A stretch of DNA of 64,000 bases from Neodontobutis hainanensis (Eukaryota; Chordata; Actinopteri; Gobiiformes; Odontobutidae): assembly GCA_024349245.1 (NCBI GenBank), contig JALDNG010000006.1:2260001-2324000 (forward strand), given 5' to 3'. Both the position numbers and the translations under genes were made by a program. Numbering within the stretch: the first letter of the stretch is position 1; every line of letters begins with the position of its first letter. The notes beneath the pieces were generated by a model. The model was not told the origin of the DNA and ran no database searches. It was given only the letters and a program-made list of their open reading frames with translations. Shown one piece after another: positions 54,134 through 64,000 of this stretch.

Positions 54134-57100
54134 GTAGATATGGGGATGTTGATTTTTTTAGTGTAATGAAAATGAAGAATTTGAGAGTTTTTCAATGCAT
54201 AGTTATAGACATTAATGGGTAGAAGCAGGTGCCCTTTTATGTTCATAGTAATTTTAATACAAATGTTTTAGGTATTGTATTATTATCTAAATCGTACTAC
54301 AATATGTGCTACATTAGTTAGCTATAGCAATTGTCATTTCGGATCATGCTAGGTTAAATGTTCCTTTAGCAACAATTCAACTAAATTATTAGTCCTGCGT
54401 TTTGCAGGACTGGACTTAAACCTGGCCACCCTGGACCACAGCAGGACCTCCATCTATTGGGACAGAAAGGACCCGTCTGTCCTGGATATCAAACCATGTT
54501 GGTATTGGGACAAGAAGGACCTGGCACATACTCCGTCCCAGTCTGAGGGACTGGATCCTGCCACCGAGGCCCGGTACCGCAGAGAGGGGGCTCGGTTTAT
54601 TTTTGATGTTGGCACACGGCTTGGACTGTATCCTTTACTGGGCAGTAAAATGCTTATCACAATTTGATATTTATAGTTTGATATTTCATAGACAAACGTT
54701 GTAGTTTATTACATTGTCTACTAAGATGCTATAATAATTTTAATAAATAAAAAACTGGCATAGTTAATGTGTTTTTTTTGTGTGTGCAGCGTGAGTATGT
54801 GTATTATGCACATGATTACTTTGGCAGTTAGTATTAAAGTATAATTGATTGAGCATTTGGTATTTCTGTATGTTCCCGTTATTTTATTATCAGTTTTCTT
54901 AACCCTTTTCGCTACAGGCATTATGAAACACTTGCGACAGGAATTGTTTACTTCCACAGATTTTACATGTTTCACTCATTTAAGCAGTTCCCCAGATATG
55001 TAAGTGTAATGTAATGCTTTAGTTCATATCAAACACTTTCCTCTACATTTTTTTATTACATGCAAATTTAATTAAAGCTGGCACTTCTTTGTGTAGGTGA
55101 CTGGAGGATGCTGCCTTTTCCTTGCAGGCAAAGTGGAGGAAACGCCCAAAAAGTGCAAAGACATCATCAAGACAGCACGCAGCCTGCTCAATGACATCCA
55201 GTTTACTCAGTTTGGAGATGATCCAAAGGTCAGTGACAAAAAAAGGGATTTCACAGTTTATTTTATGTGCAGTAACATTAAGACTTTAACAATTAGTTAA
55301 TTGAAAAGTGCTCTTCTTAACAGGAGGAGGTAATGGTGTTAGAACGCATCTTACTGCAAACCATCAAATTTGACCTGCAGGTGGAGCATCCCTACCAGTT
55401 TCTACTGCGCTATGCCAAGCAGCTAAAAGGTAGAGTTTTTTTTTATTGGTGAAGTTCATTCATTCATTTTCTTACTCTGCTTGGGTCGCTGCTTCCTCCC
55501 TCCCAAAGACATGCATGTATAGTTTAACTGGAAAATCTAAAGTGAATGAATGTGAGAGTGAATGGTTGTCTGTCAGTGCCTATCTCAAAGTGTCAGCCCT
55601 GCAACAAACTGACCACTGTCCAGGTTGTGCCCCGCTTAAGACCCAAAGTCGCTGGGATAGGCTTCATAAAGTTAAAATGTAGACACAGATATATTGTGCA
55701 GATTGCCCTTTACTTGTATTTGTTTCACTTAGTTATTACCACATAACAAGCCAGTTTGCCGATTCCTGTTTCTTTTTTAATTTTCCAGGAGACAAGAACA
55801 AGGTTCAAAAACTTGTTCAGATGGCGTGGACCTTTGTGAATGACAGCTTGTGTACTATGGTGGCATTACAGTGGGAGCCTCAGATCATAGCAGTGGCTGT
55901 CATGTATCTGGCTGGACGCCTCTGTAAGTTTGACCTTCAAGAATGGACATCCAAGCAGTCGTCTCGGCGCTGGTGGGAGCAGTTTGTCCATGATGTCCCT
56001 GTGGAGGTGTTGGAAGGTAACACTGTGTCCTCTGTAGGCAATATATTTATCTGTAAATAATAATGTAACCCATTCTGTTCTTTTCTCAGATATCTGCCAC
56101 CAGATTCTGGACCTGTATTCCCAGGCCAAACAGCAGATTCCTGATGGGGGAACAGCAAGTGGTGAGAACCCACCAATGCCTTTATTCCCATCTCCTCCAG
56201 CACCACCTCCAGCCAAAAAAGCATCTCCTCAGACCAGTCCCAGACCCCCTAAACCTGCTCAGGTAAGTTAAGATAGATTTCTTGTTTTTCTTATACTCTG
56301 ACTAAAAACTCTCATTCACTAAATGTTTTTTTATATATATATATATATATGTTTAGCCATCTCCCAATGAAGACAATAAGCCCTCAAGTAAGTAAATATC
56401 ACTTTAAATAATGAACACACAATGAACAATGTACATCTCCAACATGACATAATAATTTAATTTATATTTTATTTTATCAGAACTTTCAAATGTAGAGCTT
56501 CTTCCTCCTCCCCCTCCTCCGCCGCCACCTCCTCCTCCTGCAGTTGCTGTAAATCAAGGTGTGTAGTTTCTTATTAACTGTAGTGGTAGTTAACTTAAAG
56601 TTAAAGCAAAAGCATCTGGACTCAGTTTGCGTCCAGATGCTTTTGCTCTAATCTTTTCTTCAAGATGACCTGGATGACTGAGAACCTCCACAGACTTCTT
56701 AACTGTATTAATTTTGCCTAGCTTATTTATTCATAAAAGATTAATGTGGGTGAGTCATATTTGCAATGATGTCAATTCGAAAGAAATAAAAACAAGAGGC
56801 TTTATTTGCACACTTATTTGTCATATATTCTTGAATATTAACATCAAAATTTAAATTATAAAACTAAAATTCTGTAAAAGTGACCACACACTACTCATTT
56901 GAACCATTGTGTGGTTCAAGTTAGGTTATTATACATGTTGTATTGTTGGTTTTGTACAGTGACACATATTATATGTTATGTCTCTATTACAGACCATAAG
57001 TCCTACCCACCTGCACCAGATCTTCCATCCAAACCGACCCCTCCTCCTTTACCCCACTGCCCCCCTCCACCACCACCTCTTCCAATGGACATTCCCAGCT

Positions 57101-57426
57101 CCAGCTCTCTTTTGTCCAGCGAAGGGTACCAGACACTACAGTCCATGATGAAGACCGAGGCCTGTTACCCTGCTGTGCCACCTGCCTGTGCCCCACCGCT
57201 CGGATATCACCCCTTCCCCACCGGCACCACCTCATACCATGCCCCCCCACTGTCAGCCTATAGTTATCTGCTGGGACCACCGCCACCCTCTGTCATGAGC
57301 ATGGCCACGGGTCTGACCAGCGGCTATCCTCCACCTTCAGCTACTGGACACAGCCAGCTGCCCCCTCCATTACCGCCAGGCATGCCCCCTGTTAGCGGGA
57401 TGGGGCGGGGCACATGGATGAGATGA
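54115..57426 (+). CDS. ccnk: ccnk, cyclin K (complete model, 10 coding exons)
   Basis: Cyclin K activates CDK12 and CDK13, which phosphorylate the RNA polymerase II C-terminal domain and sustain long-gene transcription in the nucleus. Exons: 54115-54133, 54408-54627, 54918-54999, 55097-55228, 55324-55429, 55789-56016, 56090-56262, 56357-56387, 56481-56558, 56993-57426. They sum to 1503 nt, 500 residues plus stop (human 580). Two cyclin folds span about residues 37-265 (YWDKKDLAHTPSQ, AGKVEETPKKCKDIIKTARS, AVMYLAGRLCKFDLQEW). A proline-rich tail follows, ending GMGRGTWMR. The tail is shorter than in human. The first exon was chosen because its only in-frame ATG with a good donor gives the needed phase; it is the least certain part. 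Confidence 0.93.
54408..54627 (+). CDS. ccnk: ccnk exon 2 (start of first cyclin fold)
   Basis: Residues 7-80. Contains IYWDRKDPSVLDIKPCWYWD, a doubled YWDxKD motif, then the near-invariant KKDLAHTPSQSEGLDPATEA. Acceptor TTTTGCAG, donor GTATCC. Confidence 0.93.
54918..54999 (+). CDS. ccnk: ccnk exon 3
   Basis: Residues 80-107: HYETLATGIVYFHRFYMFHS then FKQFPRY. Acceptor CTACAG, donor GTAAGT. Confidence 0.95.
55097..55228 (+). CDS. ccnk: ccnk exon 4
   Basis: Residues 108-151. VTGGCCLFLAGKVEETPKKC then KDIIKTARSLLNDIQFTQFG, core of the first cyclin box. Acceptor GTGTAG, donor GTCAGT. Confidence 0.96.
55324..55429 (+). CDS. ccnk: ccnk exon 5
   Basis: Residues 152-187. EEVMVLERILLQTIKFDLQV then EHPYQFLLRYAKQLKG. 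Acceptor TTAACAG, donor GTAGAG. Confidence 0.96.
55500..55665. repeat. dispersed repeat, copy B (ccnk intron 5)
   Basis: Reverse-strand relative of the copy at 38550-38790: CCAAAGACATGCATGT, GAATGGTTGTCTGTC and TGTCAGCCCTGCA. Also includes GCTGGGATAGGCTTCATAAA, a phrase common in fish genomes. It fills most of a 359-bp intron, making that intron the longest between ccnk exons 2 and 9. Confidence 0.75.
55789..56016 (+). CDS. ccnk: ccnk exon 6 (second cyclin fold)
   Basis: Residues 187-262. KLVQMAWTFVNDSLCTMVAL, MYLAGRLCKFDLQEW and RRWWEQFVHDVPVEVLE. Acceptor TTTCCAG, donor GTAACA. Confidence 0.97.
56090..56262 (+). CDS. ccnk: ccnk exon 7
   Basis: Residues 263-320. DICHQILDLYSQAKQQIPDG closes the cyclin domain, then a Pro/Ser-rich linker begins. 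Acceptor TTCTCAG, donor GTAAGT. Confidence 0.94.
56357..56387 (+). CDS. ccnk: ccnk exon 8 (31-nt microexon)
   Basis: Ten codons, PSPNEDNKPS, plus one base; acceptor GTTTAG after a TA-rich run, donor GTAAGT. Needed to keep frame between exons 7 and 9. Confidence 0.8.
56481..56558 (+). CDS. ccnk: ccnk exon 9 (polyproline)
   Basis: KLSNVELL followed by eleven prolines, then AVAVNQ. Acceptor TATCAG, donor GTGTGT. Such a tract can bind WW, SH3 or profilin-type partners; specific partners are unknown. Confidence 0.88.
56559..56992 (+). other. ccnk intron 9 with perfect hairpin
   Basis: 434 bp. Two 17-nt arms (56605-56621 and 56631-56647) are exact reverse complements around a 9-nt loop; with one mismatch the stem extends by three more pairs. 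The rest is AT-rich. Confidence 0.85.
56993..57426 (+). CDS. ccnk: ccnk exon 10 (last, proline-rich tail)
   Basis: Residues 357-500 and stop TGA at 57424. Proline-rich with family landmarks GYQTLQSMMKTEACY and GMPPVSGMGRGTWMR. Acceptor ATTACAG. Confidence 0.96.
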
Positions 57427-57838
57427 ACCATGGTGTATTATTCATCAAAAATTTAACTGCTGAGCAAGGATATTTAGTTCAATTTAAGGGTAATATGTGA
57501 GACATGGTGCGCATCTGTCTTCCTTTAGCTATATCATTTTTTAAATCAACACTATTTATGTATGTTTCTTTTGTTTCAAAGAATCCCAATTTACTGTTAA
57601 TGACAGTATTACACTTATGTTGTATGTTGTATGTATGTTGTATCCAGGTTTTAATGTTGAAGCTGATATATATGTTTTGTTGAATGAGTTTACAGTTTGT
57701 TGTTTTTTACAGTCATTTGAAGTTTTATTCATGTTGTTTTTGTAATTTTCATTTTTGTTCCAACCATTCGAATTATTCATTGTTACTGAGTGTGTTTTTC
57801 TTTTGTAAGAACATAATAAACTCTTAAAAATCGTATTT
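57427..57838 (+). other. ccnk: ccnk 3'UTR
   Basis: AT-rich, with the polyadenylation hexamer AATAAA at 57815-57820, giving a predicted end near 57838. Confidence 0.75.
57815..57820 (+). terminator. ccnk polyadenylation signal AATAAA
   Basis: Canonical hexamer 389 bp after the stop, followed by A/T-rich sequence. Confidence 0.75.
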
Positions 57839-58170
57839 TAATGGGTTGTAAGAAGAATTTTACTATCTTTTAAATATGTATTAATCTATACTCCTGCCTC
57901 AACCTGCTACGGTATTTATTTTCTACCACTAGATGGCAGCAGAGACTTCACGCGTCATGCGCCTGTGTATGTATCTGTTCTCCCACATTAGGGATATTTG
58001 CATGTATTAAAAAAGTAACAATATTCTTTACCTAAACAAATTATTTTTTTCTATTTCTCTTATTATCGCTACATTTTATAACAACAATAACAAAAGCAAA
58101 TGAAAGGTGTCTCTAAGTACACCACATAAATGAAAGATTATTCATTTAAATAAAAAAAGATTTGTTTAAA
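57839..58170. other. ccnk-ccdc85c tail-to-tail spacer
   Basis: About 0.33 kb between predicted ends of convergent genes. AT-rich; no gene or element seen. Confidence 0.6.
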
Positions 58171-59668
58171 AATCCAAATATAAAACTTTATTTCAGTTTA
58201 AATTTATACTATACAAGTGGTTATGCTACCACAGTTTATAGGCTATAGTTGGGTTTTGAGCTGCATTCAAAAAACGTATACATTACAATGTACAGTTTCT
58301 AATCCAATAAAATAGGACTCACTGTAAAGACAGATTGTGACATGAGAAGCACATGGTGCACACATAGCATTTTATCCATGAGTTCATCTTCATGAAAATT
58401 ATATGAAAAATGTCACATTTGTAGTAGAAAAAATATTTAACTAAATTCATACATTTCATTAGATATCCCAATGGCTCCGACGTTTATAATGACTGGAGTA
58501 TTAACATTAATACTTTCAACTTGAAGAGAAAGTCCATGACTCAGATCAGTGTGCGCTGGCTGCTAAAAGAGTTTACTGTAGGTCTAAGCACACAAAAAAA
58601 GAACAGCTAAGGGAGTCAAAGGTAAACCTGCTAACTAGGTTATAGATATGTATGATAGTGTCTTTATAGTAACGTCTTCTCATATGGGCCCTATCTAGAT
58701 ATGTGAATAAATCTTTCCTATACAAAACATTTATAGAACTATAATTAATTACATCTTGGACAATTGACAAAAGATGTTGAAATCTGGGATTTTCAATAGG
58801 TACATTAATAAATGTGTTTATAGAGGGTAAACTAAAATATCTATTTATAAAGGCATCTTATCAATGGTCCAATGGAAAAATAATGTATTGTGTATTAATA
58901 TATGTAAAAAAGACAGCAGTTAGCAGGTTGGTTCAAGAATATACTCAACTCTACAAAATGAACATAAAGACATGAGATAATACATGGTGAAATTCTGTTT
59001 ACATCAAGCATGAGCCTGGCAGAAACATTTGTTGGCAAGGTTAAAAAAAGAAAAAAAGCAATTCTTGCTCTTCTCACCACAATGTGATGACTGACAGACC
59101 TTCTCTGACCTCTTGATTTTAAAGTGTATATTTACACTGTAAACAAAAAGTAAATGAAAACTCTCATAGTGATAAGAAGCATGAGACAATCCCATGGCCA
59201 TCTTGTTCCTACATAGAATGCAATATGAGGCACAGATGAATGGCTGTGGTAGGAGCTGCTTAAGTCACTTCCTGAAAGGTCCGCTGCCGTTTCCTTCTGA
59301 CAATGATAATAAATTATTTTTTTGTTTTTTGTTCTCTACATTTAGAACAAAAAAACAAAAAAAAAAAAACGGAAATGATGATTTCCACTCTATCACACAA
59401 ATTCTCTTGTGTGGCTACAAAAAGGAACTCTTAAGGCTTACACGGAGGTATGCTGGGGGTATGGCATGTCTCTTTTGCAGCTCTCTTATTTCTCAATTGT
59501 CCAGCTACCTAAAAAAAGGTAAACATAAATCCATTGAGAAGAACTCTTGAGTGTCCATGACCACTGTTATGTGACCACAAAAATGTTCAGGGAGCAGAGT
59601 TTGTCGTTCATGAGCTGAGAGGGAGCTCCTCTGTGCAGGTCCAGTAGTAGTTTTGCCGTGTCCATCAG
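58171..59668 (-). other. ccdc85c 3'UTR (extent inferred)
   Basis: From the stop codon to a minus-strand AATAAA at 58192-58187. It contains a strong hairpin of U- and A-rich arms (59317-59335 and 59344-59363). No other coding sequence supported. Confidence 0.6.
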
Positions 59669-59758
59669 CTATAAAGGGGCTTTGTACTGGTTGCCTGAGA
59701 GCTGCTGTCTGACAGAGGGCTTTGATCCGGCAGCATCTCCTAGCTTTCTCCACACAAC
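59669..59758 (-). CDS. ccdc85c: ccdc85c last exon
   Basis: 29 codons and stop TAG; VVWRKLGDAAGSKPSVRQQL then SGNQYKAPL. Acceptor GTCTCAG. Confidence 0.94.
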   Translation of the reverse strand, partial: VVWRKLGDAAGSKPSVRQQLSGNQYKAPL

Positions 59759-62230
59759 CTGAGACGATTAAACAAGATAGTGTCAGTACTTTCCAAATGA
59801 ACTGCATAAAATAATTCACACAGCTAACATGAATGACAAGTACTGGTTGAAAAAGGACTATGTTGTAGATGAGAGAGAAAGACTAATAGGTCAGGGTGTT
59901 ATGAATAGTGTCTATTGTTCCCAATCAAGTTAGAGTTGAATGCATTGGACCATCACTAGTGGAGAGTAAACACCGCACACAAAAATTACACTTATGTAAA
60001 CAATTATTTCTGTTAGGATGAACAACATACAGTATATTTTGTATAAAAAATATTAAATAAACTTTGTATCTAAAATTTGTTGGGTAAGCCCTATTCACCC
60101 AAGTTTTCATGTGTGGATATTATAAATTTATAAATGGCCTACATTGCACATCTCTCTGACGATGGCCTTCTCTTTTTCACTAAGATCCTCTTCATATTCC
60201 TTGGTGTTTTGCCTGTCCAGCTTTTCATGGACCTCCAGCACCTTCACATAAAAAAACGCACAGTAGTTACTCAAGAGTAGTGTTATTCAATACATTTAGC
60301 CATGGCTATGATAATAATAGTCTAGACATGTTGGGACCAAGTTCAGCATAACTCAGCATAAGCATTTTACATTTGGATTCAAAGTTGGCTACTTTGACAT
60401 ATCTTCTGTTCAAAACACCTGTGTTGGCTGCACTACCTTCATAGCGTGGACTACAGCCTCTGGTTTCTGTCCTGGTGAGACGTACATCCCAGTGGGGGAC
60501 GGTTCACTGCTGGGGGTCCGGGCAGCACCCTGGAGAAGCAGGCGGCACAAACATTATAATCACTGAGTAAATGCAGTGAAAGCTCACATGTCTCTCTAAA
60601 AACAAACACACAGCCAGGAGAATTAAGCAGAGAAAGTAAAGCACTGCATTAAGTAGTTGTGTGTGTTCCCATGGCGACAAGAAGTACAGTAAACCTGCTG
60701 TGTTTGCAGTAACTCGGGACAGGATCAATCACTTGGGAAGACTGACTTATCAATGGGAGAGATAAGATTTCCTGTATCTGCTGTAGGCAGCTTGCATTTT
60801 CTTTTTAAAAACATTTGAGCAGCTGTCACCACTAATGCTTCCTTTAGATAAGGACACTGATCAATATTAACTTTGTATTGGTCTAAAATAATAATCTCAG
60901 CAGACTTAAAAAATGTATGGACTTTCCCTCACCTCTAGAAACTAATTCCCCATGACTGGTTACAGAAAATATAATTCCACTTGAAGTCCATGTTTAGTAG
61001 TTCTCTTTAATAATGTAATCAATAAGATCTAAAGTTTCCATGGATGTTTTTCCAGGTGTTAAATTTAATGAAACTATTAGATTCTGTGTTTATGTAAATA
61101 ATGGCAGTAATTAAATAGGAGTTTGATTCAAGCACTCCGCATCAGGTGCTTTTGATGAACTACTGATACTTTATTAAATCTCAACATCACAAGCCGCCCC
61201 CATCTTCAAGTTTAATAAAAGAAGTTCTTGTAATGTGTCCTGGGACAAAGGTTTATTGCTGCTAATAATAAAAAGAAATGAAAGCAATATTAAAGCTGGT
61301 AAAACATACTTGGCTCTTTCATCTGCACTGGCACTAATAGGATCCCTGAGGTTATCAAATAATGTATCCGTTGAACACAGGTACCTAAATAAAGTTGAGT
61401 AGTGAACCGTTAACGTGAAAAAACAGGCTTTGTTTGTGTGCAATACGTACATTTTGCATCTCGTCCTGGAACTGAGATAGCTGGATTTCTGAGTGGTAAA
61501 GAGACAAACCTTTCTTCATTGTCTTTAAATCCCCATCATTGACCTGGAGCAGGGAGAAATACAGAGAATATAAGACTCTTTTTGTTTTGAAAATAATAAA
61601 TAATTTACCCCAAACACTTCGACAGTATCAACAGAACACTCAAGCTGTGCACAGAGACCCCATTGTTACCGCTCCTTATTAAGATACATTTTACAGTGCT
61701 TAACTGCTTTCATTTGGCTTGTATAACTCTCATTAACAAGACAAAGACCCTTAGTTTTATGATTGTGGCCCCAGAATATCTGCGGTCTGAATGTGCAGTA
61801 AAGACAGTGCCTCCAAGCACTGAAAGTGAACAGGAAGTCAAATGTCTGCTCTTGTACTGTACATTGAGCGATGGACAGGACCAAGTGAACCAGGTTTAAT
61901 ACAGTTGCTGAATATATTAATATCATTTCAAGTATAATCTATGATAACTAGAAATACACAAACTATAAATATAACACATTTTATTGACATATCATCATAC
62001 TTTTGATTAATTTCTATAAATTCTCTATTCTCTTTTTAGCCCGTTTGTGCATACAACAGGGACACTGGGGAGTCGCATGTCTCACAGTTGGTTGAAAAAG
62101 TGTACTTATGCTACAATTCACCACATTCAAATAATTGGCATAGTGGCCGTTACCTGTGACATGAGCCTGTTTTCGTCCTCCAGCATTCTCATTCTGTTTT
62201 CCAGCTGTTTGATGTAGTTGACAGATAAAT
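59669..62230 (-). CDS. ccdc85c: ccdc85c, last five coding exons (5' end beyond right edge)
   Basis: CCDC85/DIPA-family coiled-coil protein associated with apical junctions and, in mammals, cortical development. Exons in order: 62230-62154, 61543-61451, 60529-60437, 60241-60143, 59758-59669. Phases agree throughout. Landmarks: SVNYIKQLENRMRMLEDENR (coiled coil), KTMKKGLSLYHSEIQLSQFQ, SPGQKPEAVVHAMK, VLEVHEKLDRQ...EEDLSEKEKAIVREMCN, and the C-terminal VVWRKLGDAAGSKPSVRQQL ending NQYKAPL. These match human CCDC85C exons 2-6. The large first exon with the main coiled coil is not in the window. Teleosts may have two copies; which one this is cannot be told. Confidence 0.93.
59759..60142 (-). other. 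ccdc85c last intron
   Basis: 384 bp, AT-rich, nothing further seen. Confidence 0.85.
60143..60241 (-). CDS. ccdc85c: ccdc85c penultimate exon
   Basis: 33 codons: VLEVHEKLDRQNTKEYEEDL then SEKEKAIVREMCN. Acceptor ATGTGAAG, donor GTAGGC. Confidence 0.95.
60437..60529 (-). CDS. ccdc85c: ccdc85c exon with QKPEAVVHAMK
   Basis: 31 codons: GAARTPSSEPSPTGMYVSPG then QKPEAVVHAMK. Acceptor TTCTCCAG, donor GTAGTG. Confidence 0.93.
60530..61450 (-). other. ccdc85c intron with a possible cryptic exon
   Basis: 921 bp. Contains a 75-nt segment (61310-61384) bounded by an acceptor-like TTTATTTAG and a donor GTATGT; see findings. The remainder is AT-rich. Confidence 0.7.
61451..61543 (-). CDS. ccdc85c: ccdc85c exon with KKGLSLYHSE
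   Basis: 31 codons: VNDGDLKTMKKGLSLYHSEI then QLSQFQDEMQN. Acceptor TGCTCCAG, donor GTACGT. Confidence 0.9.
61544..62153 (-). other. ccdc85c intron
   Basis: 610 bp, no supported exon. The ORFs on both strands over 61660-61925 have no family resemblance. Confidence 0.8.
62154..62230 (-). CDS. ccdc85c: ccdc85c exon 2 (coiled-coil segment)
   Basis: Two bases plus 25 codons: LSVNYIKQLENRMRMLEDEN then RLMSQ, a heptad-patterned helix. Acceptor TTTCCTCAG, donor GTAACG. Enters in phase 1 from the off-window exon. Confidence 0.92.
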
Positions 62231-64000
62231 CTGAGGAAAAAGCAAAACTAATATATAACCTTTTCTGATTACAATGCTCAATATAGTTCTCTTGTAATAC
62301 AAATATACTGTTATGGAACTTCTAACGTGATCATGTGTTTTCCTAAGTTGCTCATTGTGTTCATTCACTGTTTCTATGTTTTCTCATGATTGGCATGTTT
62401 AGTTGCCTTCTAGAGTTTAATCCCCTCACATGGTTGAGAAGTCCATTGTTGATTTTCCCAAACATATCTTAAGCTGACTAATCCTAAAATTGCACCGCTA
62501 TAGTCCTTGGTTGTTAAACCAATGTATGAAGGAATGTACACAGGGCTTTCAGAACTTCAATAAAGGAATGTCAGGTAAAATAAAAAAGACATTCATTTTG
62601 TCACAAAGTTATGTAAGGGTTTTGCTTCAAGTATGGCACACAATTACACGACTACAAACCCTAGACCCCTAAGTTTTCAGATTATTCTACGGTCTCAATG
62701 TACAGACAAGTTAGAGTTTCTTCAATACTAAGTACATCTTAACAAAAAATAGATTGCAACTTGAGTCTTGTGAAAAAAAAAGCACAAACTGCATAAAACA
62801 TCACAACTTAAAGCAAGATGTGTTTTATTGTGCTGTGTTGTTTCAAAAAAACACAATGGTGGCTCACCACAGTCACAATCAGGAGAAACATTGTAAAAAG
62901 GAAACCAATGTAGGTGCCTGCTTAGCATTCATTTGATGCATTACTTGATTCAGTGCTAAGGCTGTAAATAATCATAGTTTAACAAATCTAGTGTTTTGAA
63001 TAGCAAATCAAAATCAACATTTATGTTAGGTCCATCAGCCAGAAAAAAGAGCTAAGTACGGTAATAGATTTATTAGGTTAGATAATCCATTGTGTCAGCT
63101 AACAAAGTGTGTCAGTAAAAAATCAAGACATAGTCAAGTGCATGTTCAAGAAAAAGTAAGGGAAGCCCAGTGGATAGATGGGTTGTGGCAGTAAGACTCT
63201 TTGCTTGCTTCTGACCTCATCTTTAATCTAACTCAGATGGATGCCAGGATTAACTACCTGCAGTCAGAAAGCCCCTAATGTTCAAGGCATAGTGTGCAGT
63301 ACATACACAATAATTACAGTGAATTAAATCACATGGAGATATCACAACACAAGATATAAAGACAAAGAGTATGTCTTTTCACTAACAGTCACCTCCATTG
63401 TACTGTAAAGTCCTGAGGCCTCACATGGTGTTTGTATCGAACATATTCTTTGAAGCACAAGGTTTACCAGTAACATTTATATACCTCCTCTAACACTCAA
63501 ACTGCTACAAGCTACAGTTACTGCAAGCTGTGCAAAAATGTATTTTTACACAAACCAGGCTTCATCACACACACAAGTTTATTTACTGTAGTAAAAGTAT
63601 ACAGTCTGTGTAAGTAAACTATAACCAAGAAAGCTTTTACATCTCACAATGGTTTTAATTCAGTGGCATCTTTTTCAATGGTTATTAGTTTGTCTTTGAT
63701 GAAAATATGAGAAACTCATTATTTTTCTAGTTTTCAAAATCAAATGCATGTTCACAAATGGAAGGTTTTGCACGAACACTGTTTTGCAGCAGCTTTATTT
63801 CCTTTCCATTACCTGGGGCACAGCTCGGAGACCAGACAAATCCAGGAATGATTTCAATTACTCTGGTCTCACACACACACATAGGCTACACATATTCCAT
63901 ATGTTTAGGGGACAATTTTACTCACATTTATTTCTCATCAGACTTACACAAACAAGCAGCATTTTAAAACTAACCTTTACACTAACATCACTTAAAACAA
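62231..64000 (-). other. ccdc85c intron 1 (partial)
   Basis: At least 1.77 kb of AT-rich sequence to the right edge with no supported exon, and only a short ACAC run near 63871-63881. Confidence 0.8.

Noticed and set aside
56866..57286. Minus-strand ORFs opposite the ccnk last exon
   Set aside because: Shadows of the proline-rich coding sequence.

Overview
This is vertebrate nuclear DNA, most likely from a teleost fish. It has GT-AG introns, AATAAA signals, long CA/TG and TA microsatellites, and four split genes in the order known from human 14q32 (BCL11B, SETD3, CCNK, CCDC85C), packed into 64 kb. Intron sizes (about 70 bp to over 17 kb) and two copies of a short dispersed repeat that looks familiar from fish also fit a ray-finned fish. 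There is no bacterial, organellar or intact transposon content.

Layout. (1) 1-25351, minus strand: the 5' part of bcl11b. Exon 1 (25297-25351) carries the N-terminal NuRD-type motif and exon 2 (17652-18137) carries the CCHC finger. Intron 1 is 7.2 kb. Intron 2 runs off the left edge, so the large zinc-finger exon lies outside. (2) 25352-26340: GC- and CpG-rich bcl11b promoter and 5'UTR. (3) 26341 to about 41.4 kb: an intergenic stretch with no convincing gene, but with microsatellites, one repeat copy and several blocks that look like regulatory elements. (4) 42645-53835, minus: complete setd3. The 12 coding exons join in frame to 598 codons, and a non-coding exon 1 precedes them. (5) 53836-54114: a short head-to-head promoter with five same-orientation ATTGG boxes. 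(6) 54115-57426, plus: complete ccnk model of 10 coding exons, 500 codons. (7) 59669-62230, minus: the last five coding exons of ccdc85c; its first exon lies beyond the right edge. ccnk and ccdc85c end tail to tail about 0.35 kb apart.

Functions. bcl11b is a developmental transcription factor (T cells, neurons, ectoderm), and its long introns are where distal enhancers would be expected. setd3 methylates an actin histidine. ccnk is the cyclin of CDK12/CDK13. ccdc85c is a coiled-coil junction protein. The last three do not act in one pathway. Their association with bcl11b is best read as conserved synteny, possibly held together by bcl11b regulatory elements in neighbouring introns. All exon boundaries were derived by hand from reading frame, splice consensus and family resemblance. 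No database search was possible. I found no evidence of a new enzymatic or defence-type system. The most interesting points are regulatory (NF-Y-type bidirectional promoter, octamer-bearing blocks), structural (perfect hairpins), and small protein differences in ccnk and bcl11b.
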